NCBI GenBank assembly: GCA_021795395.1
Contig: JAJYPN010000013.1
Coordinates: 3,435 to 62,886, forward strand
Length of the DNA stretch: 59,452 bases
Origin: Pseudomonadota bacterium
GTDB taxonomy: Bacteria > Pseudomonadota > Gammaproteobacteria > Burkholderiales > Sulfuriferulaceae
Reading direction: 5' to 3'
Under the pieces are notes generated by a model. That model was not told the origin of the DNA. It ran no database searches and saw nothing but the letters and a program-made list of their open reading frames with translations. Below are positions 28,798-38,284 of this stretch, piece after piece. Both the position numbers and the translations under genes were made by a program. The first letter of the stretch is position 1. Every line of letters starts with the position of its first letter.

Positions 28798-29922
28798 ATG
28801 GATTATTTACCTTTTACCCGCCCCACCATCGATGAAGCGACTATCGATGCAGTGAACGGCGTATTGCGCTCCGGCTGGCTGACCAGCGGACCGAAAGTCC
28901 AGGAGTTCGAGGCCAGGCTCTCGGAGTTGATGGAAGGGCGCACGGTGCGCAGCATGAATTCCGGTACGGCTGCGCTGGAAATCGCGCTGCAGCTGATCGA
29001 TATTCAGGCCGGCGACGAGGTAATCACGACGCCGCTGTCCTGGGTCGCCACCGCCAATGTCATTCTGCTCGCCGGCGCGAGACCAGTATTCGTCGATATT
29101 CATCCGCAAACCCGCAATATCGATCTGGGATTGATCGAAGCCGCAATTACATCGCGTACCCGTGCGATCATCGCAGTCGATCTGGCGGGCTTGCCGGTCG
29201 ACCGCGACGAATTGTACGCGCTGGCAGGCCGATATCAATTGCGCGTCATCGAAGACGCCGCGCAATCGTTCGGCGCCAGCTGGAAAGGACGTCCCATCGG
29301 TAGCTTCGGCGATCTCGTCGCATTCAGCTTTCATGCCAATAAAAATCTGACTACCGGAGAAGGCGGCTGTCTGGTGTTACCCGATGCCTCGCTCGCGCCC
29401 TTGTGCGAAAAACTACGCTTGCAAGGAGTGGTACGGATGCCCGACGGCAATATGGAAGTCGATGTTGCCGGCGGTAAATTCAATCTTACCGACATCGCCG
29501 CCGCGATAGGCCTCGGTCAGTTGCCGCATTTATCCGAATTTACCAAGCGCAGGCGGCAACTCGCGCAATACTATCTGGTCCGGTTCGATACGCGACTGGG
29601 CTGCGAATTGCCAATGGCGGATTTCGACAACAGTAACTGGCATATGTTTCAGATCGTCTTGCCGCTGGCGCGGATGCGTATCGGCAGAGGAGAATTCATC
29701 GCACGCATGAAAGCACTCGGCATCGGCGTCGGCGTACATTATCCCGCCATGCATTTATTTCAGCTTTATCGGGCGCTTGGTTACCGTGAAGGCCAGTTTC
29801 CCGTCGCCGAACATGTCGGCACGGCTATCGTTACCTTGCCCCTTTTTCCCGCCATGTCCGAGACGGATGTATCGCGTGTCTGTCAGGCCTGCAGCGACAT
29901 TCTGAACGAGGTGTTATCATGA
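28798..29922 (+). CDS. arnB: UDP-4-keto-pentose aminotransferase ArnB
   Basis: PLP-dependent DegT/DnrJ/EryC1-family aminotransferase of 374 residues. Conserved blocks: NSGTAALEIALQL, EVITTPLSWVATANVILLAGARPVFVDIHP, EDAAQSFGASWKGRPIGSFGD, and the PLP lysine in FSFHANKNLTTGEGG (Lys about 181). It turns UDP-L-Ara4O into UDP-L-Ara4N. The stop overlaps the start of arnC (ATGA). Confidence 0.93.
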   Translation: MDYLPFTRPTIDEATIDAVNGVLRSGWLTSGPKVQEFEARLSELMEGRTVRSMNSGTAALEIALQLIDIQAGDEVITTPLSWVATANVILLAGARPVFVDIHPQTRNIDLGLIEAAITSRTRAIIAVDLAGLPVDRDELYALAGRYQLRVIEDAAQSFGASWKGRPIGSFGDLVAFSFHANKNLTTGEGGCLVLPDASLAPLCEKLRLQGVVRMPDGNMEVDVAGGKFNLTDIAAAIGLGQLPHLSEFTKRRRQLAQYYLVRFDTRLGCELPMADFDNSNWHMFQIVLPLARMRIGRGEFIARMKALGIGVGVHYPAMHLFQLYRALGYREGQFPVAEHVGTAIVTLPLFPAMSETDVSRVCQACSDILNEVLS

Positions 29923-30857
29923 GCAACCCGCAATTATCGGTTGTCATCCCGGTTTACAACGAAGAACGCGGTCTCGCTATCCTGTTTGAACGGCTCTATC
30001 CGGCACTGGATGCCCTGGGTGTCAGTTATGAAGTAATCTTCATCAACGATGGCAGCCGCGATCGTTCCGCCGCCTTGTTACGGCAACAATACCTGAAACG
30101 TCCGGACGTCACGCGGGTCATATTTCTCGCCGGCAATTTCGGTCAGCACATGGCGATCATGTCGGGATTTTCTCATTGCCGCGGCGAACGTATCGTCACC
30201 CTCGATGCCGATTTACAGAACCCGCCCGAGGAAATACACAAGCTTCTGGCCAAAATGGACGCCGGTTACGACTATGTCGGCGGAGTGCGCCAGCAGCGGC
30301 AGGATGCTTCATGGCGCCGATACGCTTCCTGGACCATGAATCGCCTGCGCGAACGCATCACACATGTCGTCATGTCGGATCAAGGCTGCATGCTGCGCGC
30401 TTACAGCCGCGAAATCATTCACGCCATCAATCACAGTCTGGAAGCGAATACCTTTATACCCGCATTAGCATATACATATGCCCGCCATCCCGGCGAAGTC
30501 GAAGTCGCTCACGAAGAACGCGCCGCCGGCGAATCGAAGTATTCCCTGTATCAGCTCATCCGCCTCAATTTCGATCTGGTAACGGGTTTTTCGCTATTGC
30601 CTTTACAGATTTTTTCGCTGGTCGGAGTAAGTCTGTCCGTTCTGTCGGCCATTTTTGTTGTCTATCTGGCCATGCGCCGTATTTTTATCGGCCCGGAAGT
30701 GGCGGGTGTGTTTACCTTGTTCGGCATCCTGTTTTTCCTGATGGGGGTAATTTTGTTCGGCATCGGCTTGCTCGGCGAATACATAGGCCGGATTTACCTG
30801 CAGGTACGCCAGCGTCCGCGCTATCTGATCGAAAGTACGCTGGGCGGCAATGAATAA
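29919..30857 (+). CDS. arnC: Undecaprenyl-phosphate aminoarabinose transferase ArnC
   Basis: GT2-family enzyme of 312 residues. The catalytic domain opens with LSVVIPVYNEERGLAILFERLYP, has VIFINDGSRDRS and the metal motif TLDADLQNPPEEI, and is followed by two C-terminal transmembrane helices and a basic tail. It transfers formylated aminoarabinose phosphate from UDP to undecaprenyl phosphate. It overlaps the next gene by 8 bp. Confidence 0.92.
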   Translation: MSNPQLSVVIPVYNEERGLAILFERLYPALDALGVSYEVIFINDGSRDRSAALLRQQYLKRPDVTRVIFLAGNFGQHMAIMSGFSHCRGERIVTLDADLQNPPEEIHKLLAKMDAGYDYVGGVRQQRQDASWRRYASWTMNRLRERITHVVMSDQGCMLRAYSREIIHAINHSLEANTFIPALAYTYARHPGEVEVAHEERAAGESKYSLYQLIRLNFDLVTGFSLLPLQIFSLVGVSLSVLSAIFVVYLAMRRIFIGPEVAGVFTLFGILFFLMGVILFGIGLLGEYIGRIYLQVRQRPRYLIESTLGGNE

Positions 30858-31782
30858 GCCGCTGCGCGCCATCGTATTTGGCTATCACGACGTCGGCGTA
30901 CGATGCCTGTCGGTATTGATCGATGCCGGCGTGGACGTCGCGCTGGTCGTCACCCATGCAGATGCGCCGGGCGAGACGATCTGGTTCGAGAGCGTCGCCA
31001 AACTTGCGGCCCGCCATCGCATCCCGGTCATTCAGCCCGACGATCCGAACACGTCGGCTATCGTTGCGCAAATCGCCGCGCTGCAACCCGATTACCTGTT
31101 TTCCTTTTATTACAAGCTGATGCTCAACGCGCCCCTGCTTGCCGTGCCGCAACGCGGCGCCTTGAACATGCACGGCTCGCTGCTGCCGTATTATCGCGGC
31201 CGGGTGCCGGTAAACTGGGCGGTCCTGCATGGCGAAACGCAGACGGGCGCTACGCTCCATTACATGACCGCGAAACCCGATGCCGGCGATATCGTCGATC
31301 AGACGGCCGTGCCGATTCTAGCGGACGATACCGCCGGCGATGTATTCAAAAAAGTCGTTTGCGCTGCCGAGGTGACGCTGCATCGCGCCCTGCCCGACCT
31401 TATCGCCGGTTCTGTACGCGCCCGACCGCAGGATCTGAGCCTGGGCGGCTATTTCGGCGGGCGCAGGCCGGAACATGGCCGCATCGACTGGTCGCTACCC
31501 TCTACGGCCATTCATAACCTGATTCGGGCGGTTGCTCCGCCGTACCCCGGCGCTTTTACCGAGCTGCTGGGTAAGCCTTTGCGGATATTACGAAGCCGTA
31601 TTGTGGACACGAGCTTGAACAACGGTGCCAAATCCGAGCTTTTTTGCGATAATCAAGGCTGCTATGTGCATTGCGGCGGTGGCGGCACGCTACAATTGCT
31701 GGAACTGGAATGGGGTGGTACGACCATCGACCCCGCCGAGCTCGCCCAACATACCGGCGGCAAAGCTATATTATTAACATAA
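30850..31782 (+). CDS. UDP-aminoarabinose N-formyltransferase (ArnA N-terminal activity, separate gene)
   Basis: Protein of 310 residues homologous to the formyltransferase half of ArnA. It contains the formyl-transfer motif LNMHGSLLPYYRGRVPVNWAV (Asn, His) and TLHYMTAKPDAGDIVDQ (Asp), the N-H-D catalytic triad, followed by a C-terminal OB-like domain. It uses 10-formyl-tetrahydrofolate to formylate UDP-L-Ara4N. In enteric bacteria this is fused to the dehydrogenase; here the dehydrogenase follows as its own gene, 21 bp downstream. Confidence 0.92.
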   Translation: MNKPLRAIVFGYHDVGVRCLSVLIDAGVDVALVVTHADAPGETIWFESVAKLAARHRIPVIQPDDPNTSAIVAQIAALQPDYLFSFYYKLMLNAPLLAVPQRGALNMHGSLLPYYRGRVPVNWAVLHGETQTGATLHYMTAKPDAGDIVDQTAVPILADDTAGDVFKKVVCAAEVTLHRALPDLIAGSVRARPQDLSLGGYFGGRRPEHGRIDWSLPSTAIHNLIRAVAPPYPGAFTELLGKPLRILRSRIVDTSLNNGAKSELFCDNQGCYVHCGGGGTLQLLELEWGGTTIDPAELAQHTGGKAILLT

Positions 31783-31803
31783 TCAACAACTTAAGAGATG
31801 CTC

Positions 31804-32847
31804 ATGAAAAAAATCCTCATTCTTGGGGTGAACGGCTTTATCGGTCACCACCTGTCCAAACGTATACTGGAATCCACCGACTGGGAAATTTACGGTATGG
31901 ACATGATGCAGGATAAAATTACCGAGTTCGCAGATCACCCGCGTTTTCATTTTTTTGAAGGCGACATCACTATCAACAAGGAATGGATCGAGTATCACGT
32001 CAAGAAATGCGATGTCATTCTGCCGCTGGTGGCGATCGCTACGCCGGCCACTTATGTCAACGATCCCTTGCGCGTGTTCGAGCTCGATTTCGAAGCCAAT
32101 TTACCTATCGTGCGTCAATGCGTCAAATATCGCAAACGCATCCTCTTCCCCTCCACCTCGGAGGTTTACGGCATGTGTCACGACGAGCAGTTCGATCCGG
32201 AAAATTCGGAGCTGGTGCTCGGCCCCATCAACAAACCGCGCTGGATTTATTCCTGCTCCAAGCAGTTGATGGATCGCGTGATCTGGGCATACGGAATGAA
32301 AGGCCTGCTCGATTTTACCCTGTTCCGGCCGTTCAACTGGATCGGTGCGGGTCTGGACAGCATCCATACGCCCAAGGAAGGCAGTTCGCGGGTAATCACC
32401 CAGTTTCTCGGCCATATCGTCCGCGGCGAAGACATCAAACTGGTCGACGGCGGCCAACAGAAACGCGCCTTTACGTACATTGCCGACGGTATTTCGGCCA
32501 TGATGAAAATCATCGAAAACCAGGACGGTATCGCCTCGGGTAAAATCTACAATATTGGCAATCCGCATAATAACCATTCGATCCGAGACCTGGCGACAAT
32601 GATGCTGGACATGGCCAAAGCCTATCCCGAGTACAAGGACAGCGCCGCTAAAGTCAATATTGTGGAAACGACAGCGATCGATTATTACGGCAAAGGTTAT
32701 CAGGATGTGCAAAACCGCGTCCCCAAAATCGATAATACCATGCAGGAACTGGACTGGAAGCCGGAGTTTACAATGCAGCAGGCGCTGGAACACGTATTCG
32801 AAGCGTATCGCGGACAGGTGACGATGGCGCGGGCGCTGATGGATTAG
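31804..32847 (+). CDS. UDP-glucuronate decarboxylase/4-keto-pentose synthase (ArnA C-terminal activity)
   Basis: NAD-dependent SDR enzyme of about 347 residues that oxidises and decarboxylates UDP-glucuronate to UDP-4-keto-pentose. Rossmann start [20 protein letters not shown], and SDR active-site residues in STSEVYG and [18 protein letters not shown] (YxxxK). The FRPFNWIG motif is typical of ArnA dehydrogenases. Stand-alone forms in betaproteobacteria are known as UDP-4-keto-pentose/UDP-xylose synthases. ATG 31804 has AAGAG at 6 bp. No Ugd gene is present in the window to supply UDP-glucuronate. Confidence 0.92.
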   Translation: MKKILILGVNGFIGHHLSKRILESTDWEIYGMDMMQDKITEFADHPRFHFFEGDITINKEWIEYHVKKCDVILPLVAIATPATYVNDPLRVFELDFEANLPIVRQCVKYRKRILFPSTSEVYGMCHDEQFDPENSELVLGPINKPRWIYSCSKQLMDRVIWAYGMKGLLDFTLFRPFNWIGAGLDSIHTPKEGSSRVITQFLGHIVRGEDIKLVDGGQQKRAFTYIADGISAMMKIIENQDGIASGKIYNIGNPHNNHSIRDLATMMLDMAKAYPEYKDSAAKVNIVETTAIDYYGKGYQDVQNRVPKIDNTMQELDWKPEFTMQQALEHVFEAYRGQVTMARALMD

Positions 32848-32921
32848 CGGTAATCGGATCTTCTCATCGTGCCGGTTCGTTCGGCGCATTCATACCTGTC
32901 ATTATCCGGAACGACTTCACC

Positions 32922-33821
32922 ATGCGCATGCTTGCGTTAAAAATCGATGTCGACACCTATCGCGGAACGCTACTCGGCGTTCCGCGCCTGGCCAGAATAC
33001 TCAAGCGTTACGATGCTGGCGCTACCTTTCTGTTCAGCCTCGGCCCCGATCATACCGGACGAGCGGTGCGGCGCGCGTTCCGTCCCGGTTTCATGAAAAA
33101 GGTTTCGCGCACTTCCGTACTGGAACATTACGGCTGGAAAACCCTGCTTTACGGCACGCTTTTACCGGGTCCCGACATCGCCCGAGTATGCGCGGACATA
33201 CTTCGCGATATCGCGGCACAGGGCTTCGAAACCGGCATACACACCTTCGATCACGTCAAATGGCAGGACCATGTCGCGAGCCAAGGCAGCGACTGGACTT
33301 GGGCCGAGATGAATAAAGCGTGGCAGAGCTATCGCGCCGTATTCGGCAAGAATCCGACCACGCACGGCGCAGCCGGCTGGCAGATGAACGATGCCGCCTT
33401 CATTCAGGAACAGCGCTGGGGGCTCGCATATTGTTCGGATACACGCGGCACGCACCCTTTTATTCCGTTGCTGGCGGACGGCACCCGAAGCTGCACGCAA
33501 TTGCCGACCACGCTGCCCACGCTCGATGAGCTGATCGGCTGCGATCACATCGATGACAAAAACGTTGCCGAAGTCTTATTGAAAAAAACCTGCGATGAAA
33601 TACCTGGAGGCCATGTCTACACCCTGCACGCCGAACTCGAAGGCATGAAACTCGAACCGGTATTGGACAAACTGTTATCGGGCTGGCAATCGCAAGGCTA
33701 CAAGCTGGTCAGCATGGCTGAATATCATGCCGCGCTCGATCTCGAACGGCTGCCGGCAGGACGTGTCATTCGGGGCAGTATAGCCGGTCGCTCGGGTATG
33801 CTCGCATTACAGGCGCCTTGA
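32922..33821 (+). CDS. arnD: Undecaprenyl-P-aminoarabinose deformylase ArnD
   Basis: NodB-family polysaccharide deacetylase of 299 residues. Begins LALKIDVDTYRGTLLGVPRLARIL (the metal-binding Asp motif), then GATFLFSLGPDHTGRAVRR, and TGIHTFDHVKWQDH with the His motif. It removes the formyl group from undecaprenyl-phosphate-L-Ara4FN at the membrane. It is followed by the second ArnT-like gene after 13 bp. Confidence 0.9.
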   Translation: MRMLALKIDVDTYRGTLLGVPRLARILKRYDAGATFLFSLGPDHTGRAVRRAFRPGFMKKVSRTSVLEHYGWKTLLYGTLLPGPDIARVCADILRDIAAQGFETGIHTFDHVKWQDHVASQGSDWTWAEMNKAWQSYRAVFGKNPTTHGAAGWQMNDAAFIQEQRWGLAYCSDTRGTHPFIPLLADGTRSCTQLPTTLPTLDELIGCDHIDDKNVAEVLLKKTCDEIPGGHVYTLHAELEGMKLEPVLDKLLSGWQSQGYKLVSMAEYHAALDLERLPAGRVIRGSIAGRSGMLALQAP

Positions 33822-33834
33822 CGAAAATCTTCGC

Positions 33835-35532
33835 ATGCAACGTCCCGTTCCGCTTTTTTTTGTGCTCGTTCTGGCGATTGCCTACGTATTGCCGGGCCTC
33901 ATCGGTCATGAACCGTGGAAACAGGACGAAAATTATATATTCGGCATCGTCTATCACATGCTGCAAAGCGGCGACTGGATAGTGCCACAAAATGCCGGCG
34001 AACCGTTCATGGAAAAACCGCCCTTGTATTATTGGGTCGCGGCCGGCCTTGCGTGGCTGGACCGTAGCTGGTTGCCCTTGCCGGATGGCGCCCGTCTGGC
34101 AAGCGGCCTGTTTACTTCTCTGACCTTGTTTTTCACAGGCTTGGCCGCCCGTTATTTCTGGGGCGCAGGCGTGGGCCGATATGCCGTTATCGCGTTGATC
34201 GCCAGCTTCGGTCTGCTCTACGAAAGCCATTTCATGATTGCCGATGTACCCATGTTGACGGGTTTCACGATCGCCTGCTACGGCTATGCCCGGAGCCTTG
34301 AGCGGTCGGTTTGGCCCGGATTCTGGCTGGGTACCGGTACCGGCGTCGGTTTTCTCGCCAAGGGCTTACTGATCCCCGGAGTCCTCGGCGTCATAGCGGT
34401 TCTGTTGCCGGTCGTATTCTCGACCTGGCGACGGCGCGAATATGTCAATGCCTTGCTGATAGCCGGCATGGTCTGCCTGCCCTGGTTGCTGATCTGGCCG
34501 GTAGCGTTGTACCTGCGTTCACCGCATTTGTTTTACGACTGGTTCTGGCTGAATAACGTAGGCCGTTTCCTCGGGTTTTCCGTGCCGCAACTCGGCGCCG
34601 ATAATTCTGCCGGTTTTTGGCCGAGGACGCTGCCATGGTTCACTTTTCCGGTATTGCCGCTCGCGCTGATCAATTTATGGCAACGTCGGCGACAATTACC
34701 GCACAATTTCGCATTACAGTTTGGCCTGGTTGCTTTTCTGAGCTATTTTCTGCTCATGCAGTTCTCGGCGTCGGCGCGGACCGCTTACGGTTTGCCTATG
34801 CTGACGGCGTTGGCATTGCTCGGCACACCCGCCGTGTCGGCGCTTTCCGAGCGCATTAATCGCTATGGCGATTATGGCTCGCGCTGGCTGTTCGCACCGC
34901 TGGTCATCGTCAGCTGGTATGTCTGGTGCCGTATGGTACTAACCGGGAGCCCCCCAGCCTGGCCGATATTGAAGCGCTATTTGCCCGTGAACTTTCATAT
35001 GCCGCTGCAACCGCTGCCGGCATTGCTCGCACTGGCCGCTACATTGATCTATTTCCTTGGCTGGATCTGGCTGCCACAGTTGAAAAGCCGGGCCGTGACC
35101 AGTCTCGCACTGGGCGTCACGCTATTCTGGATCATGTTCGGCACGCTCTGGCTGCCGTGGGTCGACTACGCAAAAAGTTATCGCAGCGTATTTATTGCCA
35201 TGCGGCCTTATATTCCACCGGTCAGATATTGTATTGCCAGCGAAGGATTGGGCGAATCGACAAGGCCGATGCTGGAATATTATCTGGGCATACTGACCCG
35301 GCGTCGTGAACTCTATCCCCATGCTGCATGCGATGTACTGATTATCGATGGCAGAGGCAAAAATGCGCCTTACCTTACGGGCGCAAGCTGGGAGCTGATA
35401 TGGAGCGGCTCGAGGCCGGGCGATGACGATGAGACGTTGTGGTTGTATGTAAAACACCACAATGCTCCAGAACATGCGTCAAAAAGCCGGATTGACGCTG
35501 TCAGGCTTTTGCCTCCATTTCTGTCTACGTAA
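33835..35532 (+). CDS. Second ArnT/GT39-like membrane glycosyltransferase
   Basis: Protein of 565 residues with about 12 hydrophobic helices and the same first-loop acidic motif as ArnT, here GHEPWKQDENYIFGIVYHMLQ followed by GEPFMEKPPLYYWVAAGLAWL. It differs from the first copy in its sugar-loop sequence and C-terminal domain. It could be a paralogue with a different acceptor (core or O-antigen), or a second lipid A transferase. It is last in the arn operon. The specific function is inferred. Confidence 0.82.
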   Translation: MQRPVPLFFVLVLAIAYVLPGLIGHEPWKQDENYIFGIVYHMLQSGDWIVPQNAGEPFMEKPPLYYWVAAGLAWLDRSWLPLPDGARLASGLFTSLTLFFTGLAARYFWGAGVGRYAVIALIASFGLLYESHFMIADVPMLTGFTIACYGYARSLERSVWPGFWLGTGTGVGFLAKGLLIPGVLGVIAVLLPVVFSTWRRREYVNALLIAGMVCLPWLLIWPVALYLRSPHLFYDWFWLNNVGRFLGFSVPQLGADNSAGFWPRTLPWFTFPVLPLALINLWQRRRQLPHNFALQFGLVAFLSYFLLMQFSASARTAYGLPMLTALALLGTPAVSALSERINRYGDYGSRWLFAPLVIVSWYVWCRMVLTGSPPAWPILKRYLPVNFHMPLQPLPALLALAATLIYFLGWIWLPQLKSRAVTSLALGVTLFWIMFGTLWLPWVDYAKSYRSVFIAMRPYIPPVRYCIASEGLGESTRPMLEYYLGILTRRRELYPHAACDVLIIDGRGKNAPYLTGASWELIWSGSRPGDDDETLWLYVKHHNAPEHASKSRIDAVRLLPPFLST

Positions 35533-35542
35533 AGATCTTTAC
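35529..35542. other. 14-bp perfect palindrome at the end of the arn operon
   Basis: GTAAAGATCTTTAC overlaps the stop codon of the last arn gene and is followed by AAAAAATC. No T-run follows on the plus strand, so it does not look like an intrinsic terminator in that direction. It may be a protein-binding site for the next gene. Confidence 0.5.
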
Positions 35543-35586
35543 AAAAAATCTATTCCGGTTATCATAAATTCCGTTTTCCCTGATTC

Positions 35587-35610
35587 CTCGGTATTAACTC
35601 GGTATTAACT
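35587..35610 (+). repeat. 11-bp tandem direct repeat in front of an outer-membrane protein gene
   Basis: CTCGGTATTAA occurs twice in tandem (35587-35597 and 35598-35608), followed by CT. The 11-bp period places TTAA cores one helical turn apart, the geometry of OmpR/PhoB-type response regulator sites such as the PmrA box. The gene starts 15 bp later. Confidence 0.6.
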
Positions 35611-35624
35611 AGACAGGATAATTT

Positions 35625-36440
35625 ATGGATTTGAACAAACTGTTACTTACTGCGGTGTGCGCAACATGTTCAACGGCGGTTTTTGCCAGCATTACCGATA
35701 TCAAAACCGCCAACAACCAGGCGGCCATCCAGTACACTTCCACGCAGGTCAATTATAAAGAGACCGACAGCAACGGGAATACGCTGGATACCGAAAACGG
35801 CGCGGTTCCCGGTGTGGCCGTCCTTTTCACCACCATGGCGGATTGGTGGCTGGGGAACGATTATTTACAGGTAGAGTACAGCCGCAACAGCGGTTCGACC
35901 ACGTATATAGGCGCTCCACTTAATGGAAACGCGCCGTTCGGCAGCATTTCTGCCCAGGACAGCGCAGTCTTGATCGATTACGACCTGCGTTACGGCAAGG
36001 GTTTCATATTGCAAGACAATGTCATGCTGACCCCCTATGTGGAAATCGGCCATCACGAATGGGACCGAGGCGTGAATGCAGGCGAAACCTATAGCAACAA
36101 ATATTATGGCGTCGGCGCGCTGGGTCAATATTCTCCGGTCAGAAAACTCGTCTTTACCGCGAACGCCTTTGTCGGCAGAACCTATCATGCCACGATCGAT
36201 CTGTCTCCCGATCCGTACGGCATCCTTCCCAGCGGTTCCTCCGATCTGGGCAGCTCGAATCTGTATAAAATCGGATTGGGAGCCGACTACGCATTGACAC
36301 CCAATATCCATCTCGATGCGGGCGTAGATTATAACCAGTTCCGATACGGCAACGGCATATTCGGTAATACCATATACGGCGAACCCAACAGCTCCACCCG
36401 TTATACGACGGTCAAACTCGGGCTGGGCTATGCATTCTGA
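35625..36440 (+). CDS. Probable outer-membrane beta-barrel protein
   Basis: Protein of 271 residues. A signal peptide (MDLNKLLLTAVCATCSTAVFA) is followed by alternating hydrophobic and polar beta-strands and an aromatic C-terminus (TVKLGLGYAF), as recognised by the BAM machinery. Composition is rich in Gly, Tyr, Asn and Ser with no Cys after the signal. I do not recognise a named porin family. The location right after the arn operon and the repeat in its promoter suggest envelope-stress control. Confidence 0.75.
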   Translation: MDLNKLLLTAVCATCSTAVFASITDIKTANNQAAIQYTSTQVNYKETDSNGNTLDTENGAVPGVAVLFTTMADWWLGNDYLQVEYSRNSGSTTYIGAPLNGNAPFGSISAQDSAVLIDYDLRYGKGFILQDNVMLTPYVEIGHHEWDRGVNAGETYSNKYYGVGALGQYSPVRKLVFTANAFVGRTYHATIDLSPDPYGILPSGSSDLGSSNLYKIGLGADYALTPNIHLDAGVDYNQFRYGNGIFGNTIYGEPNSSTRYTTVKLGLGYAF

Positions 36441-36576
36441 ATAAGCTGACGATCACGTCTTGCTGTCGATGATGCCGCTGCGTATTTACGCTACATCCTT
36501 GTCCAGATATTGATCAGGCCGGTAAAACAGATAGCGAGCGGAAATCGATACATCTCCGATCGTACGGATAATATTC

Positions 36577-37308
36577 ATGCCCGAAGGCCCAAGCATCGTC
36601 ATTTTGAAAGAAGAGGTTCAAGGCTTTAGCGGACAACCGGTTATTTCCGTTTCCGGCAACAGCCAGATCGATAAGTCACGTTTATTGAATCAGACTGTCA
36701 TCGCTTTCAAAAGCTGGGGCAAACATTTTCTGATCTGTTTCGCCGGATTTACCCTGCGCATTCATTTCCTGCTTTTCGGTTCGTACCGAATAAACGCTCG
36801 TAAGGAAACCCCCGTCAGGCTGAATCTGACCTTCTCCAATGGCGAACTGAATTTGTATGCATGTTCGATCAACTATCTCGAGGGCGATATCAACACGCAC
36901 TACGACTGGACTGTCGATGTCATGAACGCGGATTGGGATCCTGTTAAAGCCAGGCGCACTCTCGATACCATCCCCGATAAAATGATTTGCGACACCCTGC
37001 TGGAACAGGATATTTTTGCAGGCGTAGGCAATATAATCAAAAATGAAATTTTATATCGCGTCTATGTACATCCGGAATCATTAACAGGCAAGCTGCCCGA
37101 AATGAAAATACGGGAAATCATAGAACAAGCACAGATTTACAGTTTTGAATTTCTGGCATGGAAGAAACAATACGAACTCAAGAAGCATTGGCTCGCCCAC
37201 ACCAAAACGCTTTGTGTCCGTTGCAATTTGCCCTTATCCCGAAAAAAAACCGGCGTAAAAAAACGGCGCAGTTTTTTCTGTGAGAATTGCCAGACGCTCT
37301 ATCGATGA
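36577..37308 (+). CDS. Nei/Fpg-family DNA glycosylase (endonuclease VIII-like)
   Basis: DNA base-excision enzyme of 243 residues. It starts MPEGPSIVI, where Pro1 and Glu2 of the mature protein are the catalytic residues. It has the lysine motif SWGKHFLICF, the helix-two-turn-helix segment QDIFAGVGNIIKNEILYRV, and a C-terminal zinc finger with CVRCNLPLSR...CENCQ. It removes oxidised bases. Its stop overlaps the next gene (ATGA), so the two are co-translated. Specificity between Nei and Fpg substrates is not settled. Confidence 0.88.
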   Translation: MPEGPSIVILKEEVQGFSGQPVISVSGNSQIDKSRLLNQTVIAFKSWGKHFLICFAGFTLRIHFLLFGSYRINARKETPVRLNLTFSNGELNLYACSINYLEGDINTHYDWTVDVMNADWDPVKARRTLDTIPDKMICDTLLEQDIFAGVGNIIKNEILYRVYVHPESLTGKLPEMKIREIIEQAQIYSFEFLAWKKQYELKKHWLAHTKTLCVRCNLPLSRKKTGVKKRRSFFCENCQTLYR

Positions 37309-38027
37309 AACAGACGGACATCATTACAGGTTGCTCAAGTTATTACAACCGGAAATGGACTGGCATCTTTTATCCTGACGACTTGCCGGCAAAAACATGG
37401 TTTGCCTATTACTGCGCGCATTTCAGCGCCTATGAACTCAACGCCACGTTTTACAAATTTCCTACCGCCAAAAGCCTGCATGGCTGGTACGAAAAAAGCC
37501 CGGATAAATTCATATTTTCAATCAAGGCGCCCAAGCTCATTACGCATATCAGACAATTCGACGACTGCGAACGTGAACTCAGCGAATTTTATACGGCGTG
37601 CCGCGACGGTATGAAAGATAAACTCGGCTATGTACTCTTTCAGCTACCGCCCGGCTTTCATTACTCTCCTGAAAAATTGCAACTGGTCATCAGCCGGATG
37701 GATTTCGATTTTCAAAACGTAGTGGAATTCCGTCATACAAGTTGGTGGACTAAAGACGTTTACGATGCGTTTATCGAAAACAAGCTTATTTTTTGCAGCG
37801 TTAATCATCCTACGCTACCGACTGCCGTAATCGAGACTGCTGCAACCGGATACGTACGCATGCACGGTAATCCCGACATGTTTTATTCGGAATACAGTAT
37901 CGAAGATTTGCACCAATTACGCGACAACATCCAGAATGCGAAAAAATTAAATAAGGCTATGGTCTTTTTTAATAATACCGCAAGCACGGGTGGCATTGTT
38001 AACGCTTTGGCAATGAAAGAAATGTAA
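37305..38027 (+). CDS. DUF72 family protein (YecE-like)
   Basis: About 240 residues with the TIM-barrel-like DUF72 motifs: IITGCSSYYNRKWTGIFYP, YELNATFYKFP, FIFSIKAPKLITHIRQF, VLFQLPPGFHYSPEKL, VVEFRHTSWW and YVRMHGNPDMFYSEYS. ATG 37305 overlaps the glycosylase stop; a TTG 18 bp upstream is less likely. The function of the family is not established; the coupling to a DNA glycosylase gene hints at a repair role. Confidence 0.85.
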   Translation: MKQTDIITGCSSYYNRKWTGIFYPDDLPAKTWFAYYCAHFSAYELNATFYKFPTAKSLHGWYEKSPDKFIFSIKAPKLITHIRQFDDCERELSEFYTACRDGMKDKLGYVLFQLPPGFHYSPEKLQLVISRMDFDFQNVVEFRHTSWWTKDVYDAFIENKLIFCSVNHPTLPTAVIETAATGYVRMHGNPDMFYSEYSIEDLHQLRDNIQNAKKLNKAMVFFNNTASTGGIVNALAMKEM

Positions 38028-38139
38028 GCGCTCCCGTTTCAATTCTGTTTTTCAAGTTCCCCCGATCGCGTTAAGCATAGCAGCGTCGCTGCGTATGTAT
38101 TCCTGCCTGGATAATTCGCGTCACAATTATTTCAATTAT

Positions 38140-38200
38140 TGATAATAAAATTATCATATTTTCCGTAGATAATATCTATTGTTAATAACATATATTATCT
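38140..38200. promoter_or_regulatory. Array of GATAAT/ATTATC elements (Fur-like)
   Basis: TGATAAT-AAA-ATTATCA (38140-38156) is an inverted repeat, and AGATAAT at 38167-38173 pairs with ATTATCT at 38194-38200. The GATAAT hexamer is the unit of Fur-binding sites. The array lies 85-145 bp upstream of the next gene in an AT-rich 257-bp intergenic region. Fur control is inferred. Confidence 0.45.
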
Positions 38201-38284
38201 CGGCACTATAGATAGATATTCTTATAACAGGCTGATAAACATCAATAAGATTGATAAATTTTTTTAACAAACAAAGGGAAAAAA

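Noticed and set aside
32101-32889. Minus-strand frame of 262 codons opposite the ArnA dehydrogenase gene
   Set aside because: Shadow frame with no domain.
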